Source of the DNA: Alphaproteobacteria bacterium
GTDB taxonomy: Bacteria; Pseudomonadota; Alphaproteobacteria; Rhodobacterales; Rhodobacteraceae
Assembly (NCBI GenBank): GCA_030433335.1
Contig: JAUILL010000005.1
Span: 1-64,000 of the forward strand
Direction: 5' to 3'
Length of the DNA: 64,000 bases
Shown: positions 15,305 through 26,062 of the stretch, in pieces
Numbering within the stretch: the stretch's first letter is position 1
Layout: each line of letters begins with the position of its first letter
Position numbers and translations under genes: made by a program
The notes under the pieces: generated by a model
Databases searched by the model: none
Seen by the model: the letters and a program-made list of their open reading frames with translations, nothing else
What the model was told of the DNA's origin: nothing

Positions 15305-17007
15305 TGGGTCAGTCTCAACTGGTTGATCTGGCGGCCGATGGCCGAGAAGACTTCTTCGATTTCGACCCCGTTTACGTCGAAATAATGGGACTCGGTCGAG
15401 GCACAGCTGCGTAGGGCAGTTTTGCCATTTTCGGGTGCCTCGAACGCCACGGTGAAGATGATGATCCCGTTCGCCTTGGAAGCAGTGCAGATCGAGTCCA
15501 GACGTGCGTTGGCTGTGGCTGCGTTTACCTTTTCTTCATAGGCGTAGCCGTAGTCATAAAACTGGTCGATTGGGGCGCGCCGGTCGTAGTAGGGATACTC
15601 GATGAATTTGTAAGCCATCGCTGCAGTTCCCCACCGGGCAAAGGTCTCGGGGTAGGTCATGCGGCGGGCGTTCGAGCCTCCGTCGACAGAACTCCGATAG
15701 CGGTACTGCTGGTCGGCTTGTTCGTAACGCTCCCAGAAATACACGGTCCCATGATTGAATCTGGACAGGTCGTAGCTGAACCGGTCGTCTGCCGCGTTGC
15801 TGTTGCCGCGGTCGTCGATCCAGACATAGGAATCCCCGCTGCGGAACTTGTCCTTCAGGTCGTATTGGCTCGTGTTCTCACCGTCTGTCATCAGCACGAT
15901 GACCTTGAGCGTATCTTCGTCGTCGAAGTCTGCAGGACGGTCTGCCGCACGGGCATCGACCCAGAAGGAGCCGGCAATTTGTCGGGTGATCGGGTTGAAA
16001 GCCGGATCAAGGAAGGCAGCGCCCCATTTCATGCCGACATCGATCGCCGTGTTGCCCCCCGCAGTCAGACCTTTGATATGGGCCTTCATCCAGCCGGTGT
16101 TGTTGGCGAGCGGCCAAAGTGCGGCGGTGTTCCCCGTCGGGCACCAGGGCTGAGAGATTGAGGTACTGTTCTGGTCGGTCGAGAACGGATCGAAATGCGC
16201 CACACGCTGGTAGGTTTTCGAAAGCGACAGCGCGGTTGTGTTGAAATCCTCTGCGGTGAAACTCATGCAGTGGGAATAGCTGTGCTCGTTCGTGATCGGG
16301 AAATAGCCGGACATGAGCGGACCGACATTCACGGTCGCAGAGTAGGGCACAATGGACACGGTGGTCATGCCCTCTTCGCCCTCTTTGACGACTGCATCGA
16401 CAAAGTCGCTCGCTGCAGTGTGCATCCGGTCAAGACGGCCGTTGCTGCCCATGGACCCTGACACATCCAGCACCAACGAGATTTCCACGTTGCTCACGGA
16501 TTCTTCGGCAGCGCCTGCGGCACGGGCGGGCATGCTGGTGCCATTGGCCTCGAAATTGTCCATGGTTTTGGTGTCGTTGTCGTAGGCGTAGGGCGTGTCT
16601 TGGTTTTTTCGGTAGCCAGCGTCTGTGGTGTTCAGAAAGACAGTCGGCACATCGATCGACGCTGTCGCCTCGACCCGGCGCATGTTCAGGCCTTCTTCCA
16701 CGTCGATCGAGGTCAGGGAGTCTTCGATCCCTGCGGCGCGAAAGTAGCTGCGCACCACCTCTTCGGGGTCGCCCATCTGGTCAAGGTCCGCCGCAGCCAG
16801 AACCGCCCGGTCCAGCGTGTTCTGTAGCCGCGTCCGCTCAAATTCATGCATCATCACATCTATGGCGATGTAACCGAACCAGATCATGAACGGGAATTGC
16901 CAAAGGAACTGGAGCGAGATCACACCATCCTCGCTTCGCCCGAACTGGGCGCAAAAGCCCCTGAACCGGCGGGCGATCTCGTTGGTGTTAGGCTCCGATT
17001 TCTTCAT
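15301..17007 (-). CDS. TadG-like pilus protein with von Willebrand A domain
   Basis: The 568-residue protein has an N-terminal TadG/TadE-like anchor (EDGVISLQFLWQFPFMIWFGYIAIDVMM). A large vWA domain follows with the MIDAS motif DVSGSMGSNGRL and a later VLMTDGENTSQ. The domain probably mediates adhesion or metal-dependent binding at the pilus. ATG 17007 was chosen over an upstream GTG at 17028. It is the first of three coupled genes and has a perfect CtrA-type box about 96 bases upstream. Confidence 0.88.
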   Translation of the reverse strand: MKKSEPNTNEIARRFRGFCAQFGRSEDGVISLQFLWQFPFMIWFGYIAIDVMMHEFERTRLQNTLDRAVLAAADLDQMGDPEEVVRSYFRAAGIEDSLTSIDVEEGLNMRRVEATASIDVPTVFLNTTDAGYRKNQDTPYAYDNDTKTMDNFEANGTSMPARAAGAAEESVSNVEISLVLDVSGSMGSNGRLDRMHTAASDFVDAVVKEGEEGMTTVSIVPYSATVNVGPLMSGYFPITNEHSYSHCMSFTAEDFNTTALSLSKTYQRVAHFDPFSTDQNSTSISQPWCPTGNTAALWPLANNTGWMKAHIKGLTAGGNTAIDVGMKWGAAFLDPAFNPITRQIAGSFWVDARAADRPADFDDEDTLKVIVLMTDGENTSQYDLKDKFRSGDSYVWIDDRGNSNAADDRFSYDLSRFNHGTVYFWERYEQADQQYRYRSSVDGGSNARRMTYPETFARWGTAAMAYKFIEYPYYDRRAPIDQFYDYGYAYEEKVNAATANARLDSICTASKANGIIIFTVAFEAPENGKTALRSCASTESHYFDVNGVEIEEVFSAIGRQINQLRLTQ

Positions 17008-17102
17008 TGTACTCTCGAAAAACGTCACTCTTATTCGAAAGAATGTATTTCAATACCTTATGGCAGGATTGGGGCGCGTGCCGGGCAAACTTGGGGTAAT
17101 AG

Positions 17103-17117
17103 TTAATTTTCAGTTAA
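17103..17117. promoter_or_regulatory. Perfect CtrA-type box between tadG and glutamate dehydrogenase
   Basis: TTAA-TTTTCAG-TTAA is an exact TTAA-N7-TTAA CtrA consensus. It is 96 bases upstream of the tadG start and 156 bases upstream of the glutamate dehydrogenase start, in a divergent promoter region. The Tad gene is the likelier target. Confidence 0.6.
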
Positions 17118-17272
17118 GGGTTTTTCCTGAATGTTCGGGCGCTTGGTGCATGTGTTCTCCGAAGGATAGGTCTCGTTTCGATAGTTCAGATGCGCGGTGC
17201 AGGTGATTGTGGGACGCTGATTTATCCACAGGCGTGGAGAAGATGGTCAGCAACCAAGGGAGAGGCCTGCCG

Positions 17273-18703
17273 ATGCGTCCGCCAAAGGAACCGACATTCC
17301 GCGAAAGCGTCGATATGATGTTCAACCGCGCTGTGGCGCTGATGGACCTGTCACCCGGACTGGAAGAAAAGATACGGGTGTGTAACTCCACATATACGGT
17401 TCGGTTCGGTGTGCGTCTGCGCGGTCAGATATTCACATTTACAGGTTATCGCTCGAACCATTCGGAACATATGGAGCCTGTCAAAGGCGGCATCCGCTAC
17501 GCCCTTTCCGTCGATCAGGACGAGGTCGAGGCGCTGTCCGCCCTGATGACCTTCAAATGTGCGCTGGTCGAGGCGCCGTTCGGCGGCTCCAAGGGGGGGC
17601 TATGCATCGACCCGACCCAGTGGGAGGTGCACGAGCTCGAGCAGATCACCCGCCGCTTTGCCTTCGAGCTGATCAAGCGCGACCTGATCCACCCCAGCCA
17701 GAACGTGCCCGCCCCCGACATGGGCACCGGCGAGCGCGAAATGGCGTGGATCGCGGACCAGTACGCCCGTATGAACACCACTGACATCAACGCCAAGGCC
17801 TGCGTCACCGGCAAACCCCTGAACGCAGGTGGCATCGCCGGACGGGTCGAGGCCACGGGGCGCGGCGTCCAGTACGCGCTTCGCGAGTTCTTCCGCCACC
17901 CCGAAGATATCGCCAAGGCTGGGCTCAAAGGCACGCTCGATGGCAAGAAGGTCATCGTGCAGGGTCTGGGGAATGTGGGCTACCACGCGGCCAAGTTCCT
18001 GTCCGAAGAGGACGGCTGCAAGATAATCGGCATCATTGAACGCGACGGTGCCTTGTTCGACGAGAACGGCATCGATGTCGAGAATGTCCGCCAGTGGATC
18101 ATCAAGCATGGCGGCGTCAGCGGCTATCCCGACGCGGCCCACCACGCCGAGGGCGCCGCGGTCATGGAAGAGGCTTGCGACATCCTGATCCCCGCCGCCA
18201 TGGAAGGTGTGATCAACATGGGCAATGCCGACCGGATCAAAGCGCCGCTGATCATCGAGGCCGCGAATGGCCCCGTCACCGCTGGCGCGGACGACATCCT
18301 GCGCAAGAAGGGCACCGTAATCATCCCCGATATGTACGCCAACGCGGGCGGTGTGACCGTGTCCTATTTCGAATGGGTCAAGAACCTGAGCCACATCCGC
18401 TTTGGCCGGATGCAGCGCCGTCAGGAAGAGGCGCGCCACGAACTGATTGTCAAAGAGCTGGAGCGTCTGGACCACTATCTGGGCGACAAGTGGTCGATGA
18501 CCCCGGACTTCAAAGAGAAGTATCTGCGCGGGGCAGGGGAGTTGGAACTGGTGCGTTCCGGCCTCGATGACACCATGCGGATCGCCTATCAGTCGATGCG
18601 AGAGGTCTGGCACGGACGCGAGGACGTGGATGACCTGCGCACCGCCGCCTATCTAGTGTCGATCAGCAAGGTCGCGGCGAGCTATCAGGCCAAGGGGCTG
18701 TAG
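17273..18703 (+). CDS. Glutamate dehydrogenase (Glu/Leu/Phe/Val family)
   Basis: The 476-residue protein has the family's catalytic blocks: KGGIRYALSVDQDEVEALSALMTFKCALVEAPFGGSKGG, with substrate and catalytic lysines, and PAPDMGTGEREMAWI. The Rossmann domain follows (VIVQGLGNVGYHAAKFL). It interconverts glutamate and 2-oxoglutarate plus ammonium, cofactor NAD or NADP not decided by eye. ATG 17273 was chosen: AGGGAGAGG lies 7 bases upstream and MRPPKEPTFRESVDMMF fits the family start. An upstream in-frame ATG at 17243 is less likely. Confidence 0.92.
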   Translation: MRPPKEPTFRESVDMMFNRAVALMDLSPGLEEKIRVCNSTYTVRFGVRLRGQIFTFTGYRSNHSEHMEPVKGGIRYALSVDQDEVEALSALMTFKCALVEAPFGGSKGGLCIDPTQWEVHELEQITRRFAFELIKRDLIHPSQNVPAPDMGTGEREMAWIADQYARMNTTDINAKACVTGKPLNAGGIAGRVEATGRGVQYALREFFRHPEDIAKAGLKGTLDGKKVIVQGLGNVGYHAAKFLSEEDGCKIIGIIERDGALFDENGIDVENVRQWIIKHGGVSGYPDAAHHAEGAAVMEEACDILIPAAMEGVINMGNADRIKAPLIIEAANGPVTAGADDILRKKGTVIIPDMYANAGGVTVSYFEWVKNLSHIRFGRMQRRQEEARHELIVKELERLDHYLGDKWSMTPDFKEKYLRGAGELELVRSGLDDTMRIAYQSMREVWHGREDVDDLRTAAYLVSISKVAASYQAKGL

Positions 18704-18853
18704 CGCACCTTTCTGCGGCGGTGGGTCTGTTTGGCCTGCGTGGTGCTGTGAGTATTTTTGGCAAAAAGAAACCGGCAGGTCCGCGCGAAAGGGTGGGCCT
18801 GTCTCTGCGTTCGGGGGCTGGACATCCCGCGAGCGTGGGGGGATATTCGGCCA

Positions 18854-20830
18854 ATGAGTTTGCCCCCCAATTTCATCGAAGAACTGCGCACCCGTGTGAG
18901 CCTGTCCCAAGTGGTCGGGCGCAAGGTCGTGTGGTCGAAAAAGTCCAACCGCGCCAAGGGGGATTGGTGGGCGTCGTGCCCCTTCCATCAGGAAAAATCT
19001 GCGTCTTTTCATGTGGATGACCGCAAGGGGTTTTATTACTGCTTTGGCTGCCATGCCAAAGGGGACGCGCTGACCTTTGTGCAGGAAACCGAGAATGTCG
19101 GGTTCATGGAGGCCGTCGAGATTCTGGCCCGTGAGGCAGGCATGCCCGTGCCCGCCCGTGACCCTCAGGCCGCCAAGAAGGCGGACCGCCGCACGCAGCT
19201 GGCCGAGGTCATGGAAGAGGTCGTCAAATTCTACCGGATGCAGCTGAAGACAGGGGCCGCGCAGGAGGCTCGTGCCTATCTGGATCGGCGCGGTTTGGGG
19301 ATGAAAGGGCAGGATCGGTTCGAGATCGGCTTTGCGCCCAATGACAGCCAAGCGACGTGGAACCACCTGAAGGGCAAGGGCATCCCCGACGAGATGATCA
19401 TTGCCACCGGTGTCTGCGCCGAGTCCGATCGGGGCGGTTCCCCCTATGACCGGTTCCGCGGGCGGATCATGTTCCCGATCCGCGATGCGCGGGGGCGGTG
19501 CATCTCCTTTGGCGGGCGGGCGATGGACCCGAATGCGCGGGCGAAATACCTGAACGGTCCCGAGACAGAGCTCTTTGACAAAGGGGGCAGCCTCTATAAC
19601 CACGGACCCGCGCGCGAGGCTGTGGGGCGGGGGCAGACCTTGATCGTGGCCGAGGGCTATATGGACGTGATCGCGCTGGCTTTGGCGGGGTTCGAGGGGG
19701 CAGTCGCGCCCCTTGGGACCGCAATCACGCCGGAACAGTTGCAATTGATGTGGCGGATCAGCCCCGAGCCGGTGATCGCTTTGGACGGGGACAAAGCTGG
19801 CGTGCGCGCTGCGTATCGTCTGGTCGATGTGGCCCTGCCGCTCTTGGAGGCGGACAAAGCCCTGCGCTTTTGCCTGATGCCAGAGGGGCAGGACCCCGAC
19901 GATCTGATCAAGGCCAAGGGCCCCGAAGGCATGGCTGACATTCTCGGGACCGCGATGCCGCTGATTGACATCCTCTGGCGCCGCGCCACCGAGGATCAGG
20001 TGTTCGACAGCCCAGAGCGTAAGGCCGGGTTGGACAAACGCCTGCGCGAAGAGATCAAACAGATACGCAGTCCTGATCTGCGCAGCCATTACGGCCACGC
20101 GATCAAGGATCTGCGGGCGACGCTGTTCGGCACGGCCGCTACCGCAGAACCCAGCCGTGAATGGACCCCGCGCCAGAATTGGCAGCCGCGTCAGGGGGGC
20201 GGGCGCCGTCCTTGGGGGGCGCCGCCGTCGAAACCGTTGGGCACGACGCTGACCTCGGCTTTGGTGCAGGACGAGAACTTCGAAATTTCCCTGCGCGAGG
20301 CTGTGGTGCTGGCCACAATCGTATCCACGCCGATGGTTCTGGAAGAGGCGATGGACCTGCTTGAGGCCATGGAATGCCAGTCACAGGACCACAACATCCT
20401 GCGCGGCGCGCTCCTCATGATGAACGGACGGTCCAATGCCTTCCGTTCGGAGCTTGAGGCATTGGTGGGCGGCGAAATCCTTGAAAACCTATTGCGACAG
20501 AACCATATCGTCATTTGCCCGTCGGTCAGGCGGGCTGGCGATCTGGATACGGCCAAGTTGACCCTCAAGGAAGAGACGGCAAAGCTGAAGGCAGCACATG
20601 GCCGTCTGGCGGAAATAGCCGAGGCAACCGAAGAGCTGACAGATGCGGCGGACGAGGCGATCACGTATCGGCTGGGGCAGGCGGCCCTTGCCTTTGATCG
20701 TGCGACCCGTGCGCAGCAAGAGGACACAACTGAATACGAGAAGGCCGACAACGGCATGCGCGTGGACCGAAAAGAGCGCGAGGCCCTTCATGGGCTGCTC
20801 GCGAATCTCGGAAAAACGCCGAAACATTGA
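18854..20830 (+). CDS. dnaG: DNA primase DnaG
   Basis: The 658-residue protein has an N-terminal CHC2 zinc finger (CPFHQEKSASFHVDDRKGFYYCFGCHAKGD, about residues 38-67). The TOPRIM core has EGYMDVIAL and the acidic ALDGDKAG (about 255-320). A C-terminal helicase-binding helical domain follows. It lays RNA primers for replication. ATG 18854 begins MSLPPNFIEELRTRV, the family start. It sits 115 bases before rpoD, the usual dnaG-rpoD order. Confidence 0.96.
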   Translation: MSLPPNFIEELRTRVSLSQVVGRKVVWSKKSNRAKGDWWASCPFHQEKSASFHVDDRKGFYYCFGCHAKGDALTFVQETENVGFMEAVEILAREAGMPVPARDPQAAKKADRRTQLAEVMEEVVKFYRMQLKTGAAQEARAYLDRRGLGMKGQDRFEIGFAPNDSQATWNHLKGKGIPDEMIIATGVCAESDRGGSPYDRFRGRIMFPIRDARGRCISFGGRAMDPNARAKYLNGPETELFDKGGSLYNHGPAREAVGRGQTLIVAEGYMDVIALALAGFEGAVAPLGTAITPEQLQLMWRISPEPVIALDGDKAGVRAAYRLVDVALPLLEADKALRFCLMPEGQDPDDLIKAKGPEGMADILGTAMPLIDILWRRATEDQVFDSPERKAGLDKRLREEIKQIRSPDLRSHYGHAIKDLRATLFGTAATAEPSREWTPRQNWQPRQGGGRRPWGAPPSKPLGTTLTSALVQDENFEISLREAVVLATIVSTPMVLEEAMDLLEAMECQSQDHNILRGALLMMNGRSNAFRSELEALVGGEILENLLRQNHIVICPSVRRAGDLDTAKLTLKEETAKLKAAHGRLAEIAEATEELTDAADEAITYRLGQAALAFDRATRAQQEDTTEYEKADNGMRVDRKEREALHGLLANLGKTPKH

Positions 20831-20945
20831 ACGTTAAGGGGAATCGGGCGAAAAACCCTGATCAAGAGGTGCGCGAATCAGAACGAATCAGTTATTGAGT
20901 CGTACTGACCGGCGCGAATCACGCCCGCCAAGGAGCAAAGACCAC

Positions 20946-22936
<1,991 letters not shown>

Positions 22937-22940
<4 letters not shown>

Positions 22941-23194
22941 GGACGCTGGTCATATTTTTGATCGTGTTTGGCGCGGGGATCGGGATACCGGTCCTCGCGC
23001 TTCTCAATTGTGGGGGATGGAACGAAGGGTCGATGCAGGTGGCCTATTGCATCGTCGACACGCCCGACCTGCGCTACATGGCAGAGGTGGTCTATGCCAT
23101 GATCTTGCTGTCCTCCTTCATGCTTGGCCTGCCGATTTTCGTCTACCTCATGATCCTGCTGGCGCTGGCCCTGCTGCTGCGATGGCTCTCGTAA
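22937..23194 (+). CDS. Small two-helix membrane protein overlapping rpoD
   Basis: The 85-residue protein starts with a GTG that overlaps the rpoD stop (GTGA). It has two hydrophobic helices: [20 protein letters not shown] at residues 4-23 and a longer stretch from about 53 to 84. Two Cys lie between them in a short loop. The function is unrecognised. The strong hydrophobic pattern and the coupling support a real gene, and a terminator follows at 23248-23276. Confidence 0.55.
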
Positions 23195-23247
23195 TCAGTC
23201 TAGGCAATCCAGCGTGCAGAGGCCCCAGATGCCGTCTCCAAGGCGCT

Positions 23248-23276
23248 GGCCGACACTTTGTCCGGCCCCTTTTTTC
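23248..23276 (+). terminator. Terminator of the dnaG-rpoD region
   Basis: A GGCCGACA/TGTC-CGGCC stem with a one-base bulge is followed by a T-rich run (CCTTTTTT). Confidence 0.75.
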
Positions 23277-23469
23277 CTAAAATCTCGCTTTTGGGTGCTT
23301 TCCCTTTGCTTTGCCTACGGTTTTTGCTGGGCCGCGCACTAAAACGGACATTTTTCAAGTCGTAGCTATTCAGAGGGAGTGCGCGCACGGGCAATATCCG
23401 GGGCCTCATGGCCCTTTTGGGTGCGGTGCCAGAGCTCTCTTTGACAAAGACATCAAAGGAGGATCACTC

Positions 23470-23646
23470 ATGGAAGTCTCTTCTTCGTGGTCGATGATGA
23501 CAGCACAGATTGCGGCGGCGAATAAACCGGAGCCAGAAGAAGCGTTTACCCCGCAAAAAACCCCGGCGGAACGCGCATCGGACATGATTTCCCTGTCTCC
23601 GGCGGCACGAGCCAAGCTGGAAGCGGATGCCAAGAACACCCCCTGA
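23470..23646 (+). CDS. Small protein A of a tandem paralogous pair
   Basis: This is a 58-residue protein with a strong AAAGGAGGA ribosome site 7 bases before the ATG. It begins MEVSSSWSMMTAQIAAANKP, has a Pro/Glu linker, and ends with MISLSPAARAKLEADAKNTP. The SLSPxAxAxL segment and the N-terminal VSS...AAQ(I/V)AAA pattern recur in the next small gene, so the two are paralogs. No membrane helix or enzyme motif is seen. The family is not recognised; there is a faint resemblance to short motility-associated or anti-sigma-28-like segments. Confidence 0.65.
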   Translation: MEVSSSWSMMTAQIAAANKPEPEEAFTPQKTPAERASDMISLSPAARAKLEADAKNTP

Positions 23647-23802
23647 TCGTTCGGGGTGACCGTCGGCGCTCTGAGGTGACCTAGGGGAAAGCTAACAGTT
23701 TTTGAGAGACGTCGTTGGGACATCCAAGGCGGTCCTCAACGCGGTGGTGAGCACTATCGCTGGGACACCTTGTGACTGTAACCTGTAATCAGGGAGAACT
23801 CG

Positions 23803-23973
23803 ATGAACGTTTCATCCGCGAGCGGAGCTATGGCGGCACAGGTCGCTGCGGCATCACCCCAACCGGCCCAAGAGCCCGCCGCAGCCAAAGCGCCTGCGGC
23901 AGCGACGGACACCGTCTCGTTGTCACCTCAGGCCAAGGCTCATCTTGCAGCGCAGAAATCCTGCGGCTGCTGA
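23803..23973 (+). CDS. Small protein B of a tandem paralogous pair
   Basis: The 56-residue protein follows an AGGGAGAA site. It begins MNVSSASGAMAAQVAAASPQ, has an Ala/Pro-rich linker, and ends DTVSLSPQAKAHLAAQKSCGC. It shares the N-terminal and SLSPxAxAxL motifs with the gene at 23470-23646, but ends in CGC instead of NTP. The two C-terminal cysteines suggest metal or thiol chemistry, or a redox partner; this is speculative. A terminator hairpin follows about 20 bases later. Confidence 0.6.
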   Translation: MNVSSASGAMAAQVAAASPQPAQEPAAAKAPAAATDTVSLSPQAKAHLAAQKSCGC

Positions 23974-23990
23974 TGCTCTGACCCAAACGT

Positions 23991-24017
23991 AAAGGGCGCC
24001 CCGCGGGGCGCCCTTTG
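23991..24017. terminator. Bidirectional terminator between small gene B and the SDR gene
   Basis: A near-perfect palindrome AAAGGGCGCCCC-GCGG-GGCGCCCTTT lies between convergent genes. Confidence 0.75.
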
Positions 24018-24033
24018 CACGTCTTGCCGCCGC

Positions 24034-24792
24034 TTACGCTTGCGGCGGTTGCCCGTTGCTGGCGGACAAGCCGCCATCCACGGGCAGGTTCACCCCATTC
24101 ACGAACCGTGCATCATCCGAGGCCAGAAAAGCGATGACATCTGCGATATCCTCGGGCTCTGCGGGACGGCCCAAGGGGATGCGTTCCATGAACTTCTGCA
24201 TCTTGGTGTCGTTGCCGACGATGTTCGACGTCATCTCGGAGCGGGTCAGGGAGGGGTTCACCGCATTCACGCGCACGCCGCTGTTTTGGGCGTCCAGTGC
24301 AAGCGCTCGGGTCAGGTTGGTCACGCCGCCCTTGGCCGCGTTATAGGCAAACATACTCCAGTCGCCGCCGATCCCCGACACAGAACTGGTCATCACCACA
24401 TTGCCCTTGGTCTCTTTCAGGGCAGACCACGCGGCTTTGGTGACCAGATAGGCGCTGGTCAGGTCGGTCTCGATGACTTTGTGCCAATCCTCGGGGGAGA
24501 CATCGTCGATGCTGCCCGTCACGGCGGTGCCTGCGTTGTTCACCAGAACGTCGATCTGGCCATAGGCGTCCAGCGCCCATTTGGTGATCTTGTCCGCGCC
24601 GTCCTGCTGGCTGACATCGGCCACGACGACCGTGCTATTGGGGATGTCTTGGGCAACCTCCTTCAGCTTGTCCTCGCTGCGAGACACCAGCACGACATTC
24701 GCCCCCTCGCGGCCAAAACGGCGGGCAGTCGCCGCGCCGATCCCCGAAGAGGCGCCGGTGACGATGACGGTTTTTCCGGTAAAGCGGTTCAT
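24034..24792 (-). CDS. Short-chain dehydrogenase/reductase
   Basis: The 252-residue protein is a classical SDR: cofactor motif TGASSGIGAATARR (12-25), NNAGTA (about 87-92), a catalytic Ser in MTSSVSGIGG, and YNAAK (about 150-154). VDGGLSAS lies near the end. It is an NAD(P)-dependent oxidoreductase; the exact substrate is not predictable. An AGGAGA ribosome site precedes the ATG. It stands alone on its strand between convergent and divergent neighbours. Confidence 0.9.
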   Translation of the reverse strand: MNRFTGKTVIVTGASSGIGAATARRFGREGANVVLVSRSEDKLKEVAQDIPNSTVVVADVSQQDGADKITKWALDAYGQIDVLVNNAGTAVTGSIDDVSPEDWHKVIETDLTSAYLVTKAAWSALKETKGNVVMTSSVSGIGGDWSMFAYNAAKGGVTNLTRALALDAQNSGVRVNAVNPSLTRSEMTSNIVGNDTKMQKFMERIPLGRPAEPEDIADVIAFLASDDARFVNGVNLPVDGGLSASNGQPPQA

Positions 24793-25046
24793 GGTAATCT
24801 CCTGTAAATAATTAAAATTCGAGGCCGCAGCCGCGTCGATGGCTCAACGGGAGCAGCGCGGGATCGTTCCAAATTCGGCGGAGGGTCCAAGGTCACTTTG
24901 GCGCGAGCCACGTCATGACGGGAGCCATACGTAAACCATACGCGAGCTGGCACCCACTTTTGCCGCTGGATCAAGGGGTTGGACCGTGACGGGCAGGGCA
25001 CGGCGCGGTAGCGTAGGGCAGAACCAAACAGAGGGCAGAGCGCGCC

Positions 25047-25457
25047 ATGCACACCACCTTTACGATCCAGACCCGCGGTCAGGGCATCTATGAATTCACC
25101 CGTGATGTGGCGGACTGGGTGCGCGGGGACGGGGTGCTGACCCTGTTCATCCGCCATACTTCGGCCAGCTTGCTCATTCAGGAAAATGCCGACCCCGAAG
25201 TGAAAGTGGATCTGGTGAATTACTTTGCGCGTCTCGTGCCGCCGACCACAGATCCCAGCATGTCCTACCTGACCCACACCTATGAGGGGCCGGATGACAT
25301 GCCCGCCCATATCAAAGCTGCTATCCTACCGATTTCATTGACGATTCCTGTCATTGGCGGGCGGCTGGCGCTGGGAACCTGGCAGGGCATCTACCTATTT
25401 GAACATCGCGATCGGCCCCATCACCGCGAGGTCGTTGCAAAATTGATTCAGGGCTAA
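25047..25457 (+). CDS. YjbQ/UPF0047 family protein
   Basis: The 136-residue protein has the family signature VLTLFIRHTSASLLIQENADPEVKVDL and the C-terminal PLTIPVIGGRLALGTWQGIYLFEHRDRPHHREV (here SLTIPVIGG...). Conserved His and Glu residues line the family's putative active site. Members were reported to have secondary thiamine-phosphate synthase activity; the physiological role is unsettled. It stands alone, 128 bases before nrdR. Confidence 0.9.
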   Translation: MHTTFTIQTRGQGIYEFTRDVADWVRGDGVLTLFIRHTSASLLIQENADPEVKVDLVNYFARLVPPTTDPSMSYLTHTYEGPDDMPAHIKAAILPISLTIPVIGGRLALGTWQGIYLFEHRDRPHHREVVAKLIQG

Positions 25458-25585
25458 GACGAAAGTGCAGGCCGCATTTAGGGGGCGCAAGAAAGCTCTA
25501 CCCAAATTGTAGAGGCAGTCCTATAGTGCCTGTGGATAACTGGGGCGGCGCCCCCAATTCAGCGGTCTGAACAAAGGAAATTGCC

Positions 25586-26062
25586 ATGCGCTGCCCGTTC
25601 TGTGGAAGTGTCGACACTCAGGTGAAGGATTCCCGTCCCGCAGAGGACCACGTGGCGATCCGACGTCGACGTTTCTGCCCGTCGTGTAGTGGCCGATTTA
25701 CAACCTACGAGCGTGTTCAGTTGCGCGATCTGGTGGTCGTGAAAACCTCTGGTCGCCGCGAGGATTTCGACCGTGACAAACTGGAGCGCTCGATCCGTAT
25801 CGCGGCCCAGAAACGCCCTGTAGAGCCTGAACGTCTGGATCAGATGATCTCTGGCATCGTGCGCCGTCTCGAAAGCCTTGGCGAAACGGACATCCCGTCC
25901 AAGATGATCGGCGAGATCGTGATGGAGGCTCTGGCCCGCATCGACACCGTCGCCTACGTGCGCTTTGCGAGCGTTTACAAGAACTTCCAAGCCGCGGACG
26001 ACTTTGATAAGTTCGTTAGCGAGTTGCGCCCGAACGCAGCGGCAGAGTCGACCACCGAGTGA
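25586..26062 (+). CDS. nrdR: Transcriptional repressor NrdR
   Basis: The 158-residue protein has the NrdR zinc ribbon [17 protein letters not shown]...[16 protein letters not shown] (four Cys in CxxC pairs at 3/6 and 31/34) and an ATP-cone domain from about residue 48 on. It represses ribonucleotide reductase genes according to the ATP/dATP level. No clear NrdR box is visible upstream. It heads the rib cluster: its stop overlaps the ribD GTG start. Confidence 0.96.
   Translation: MRCPFCGSVDTQVKDSRPAEDHVAIRRRRFCPSCSGRFTTYERVQLRDLVVVKTSGRREDFDRDKLERSIRIAAQKRPVEPERLDQMISGIVRRLESLGETDIPSKMIGEIVMEALARIDTVAYVRFASVYKNFQAADDFDKFVSELRPNAAAESTTE

Noticed and set aside
18653-20098. Long minus-strand frame opposite dnaG
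   Set aside because: Antisense shadow of dnaG; low-complexity His/Pro/Gly-rich translation typical of such frames.
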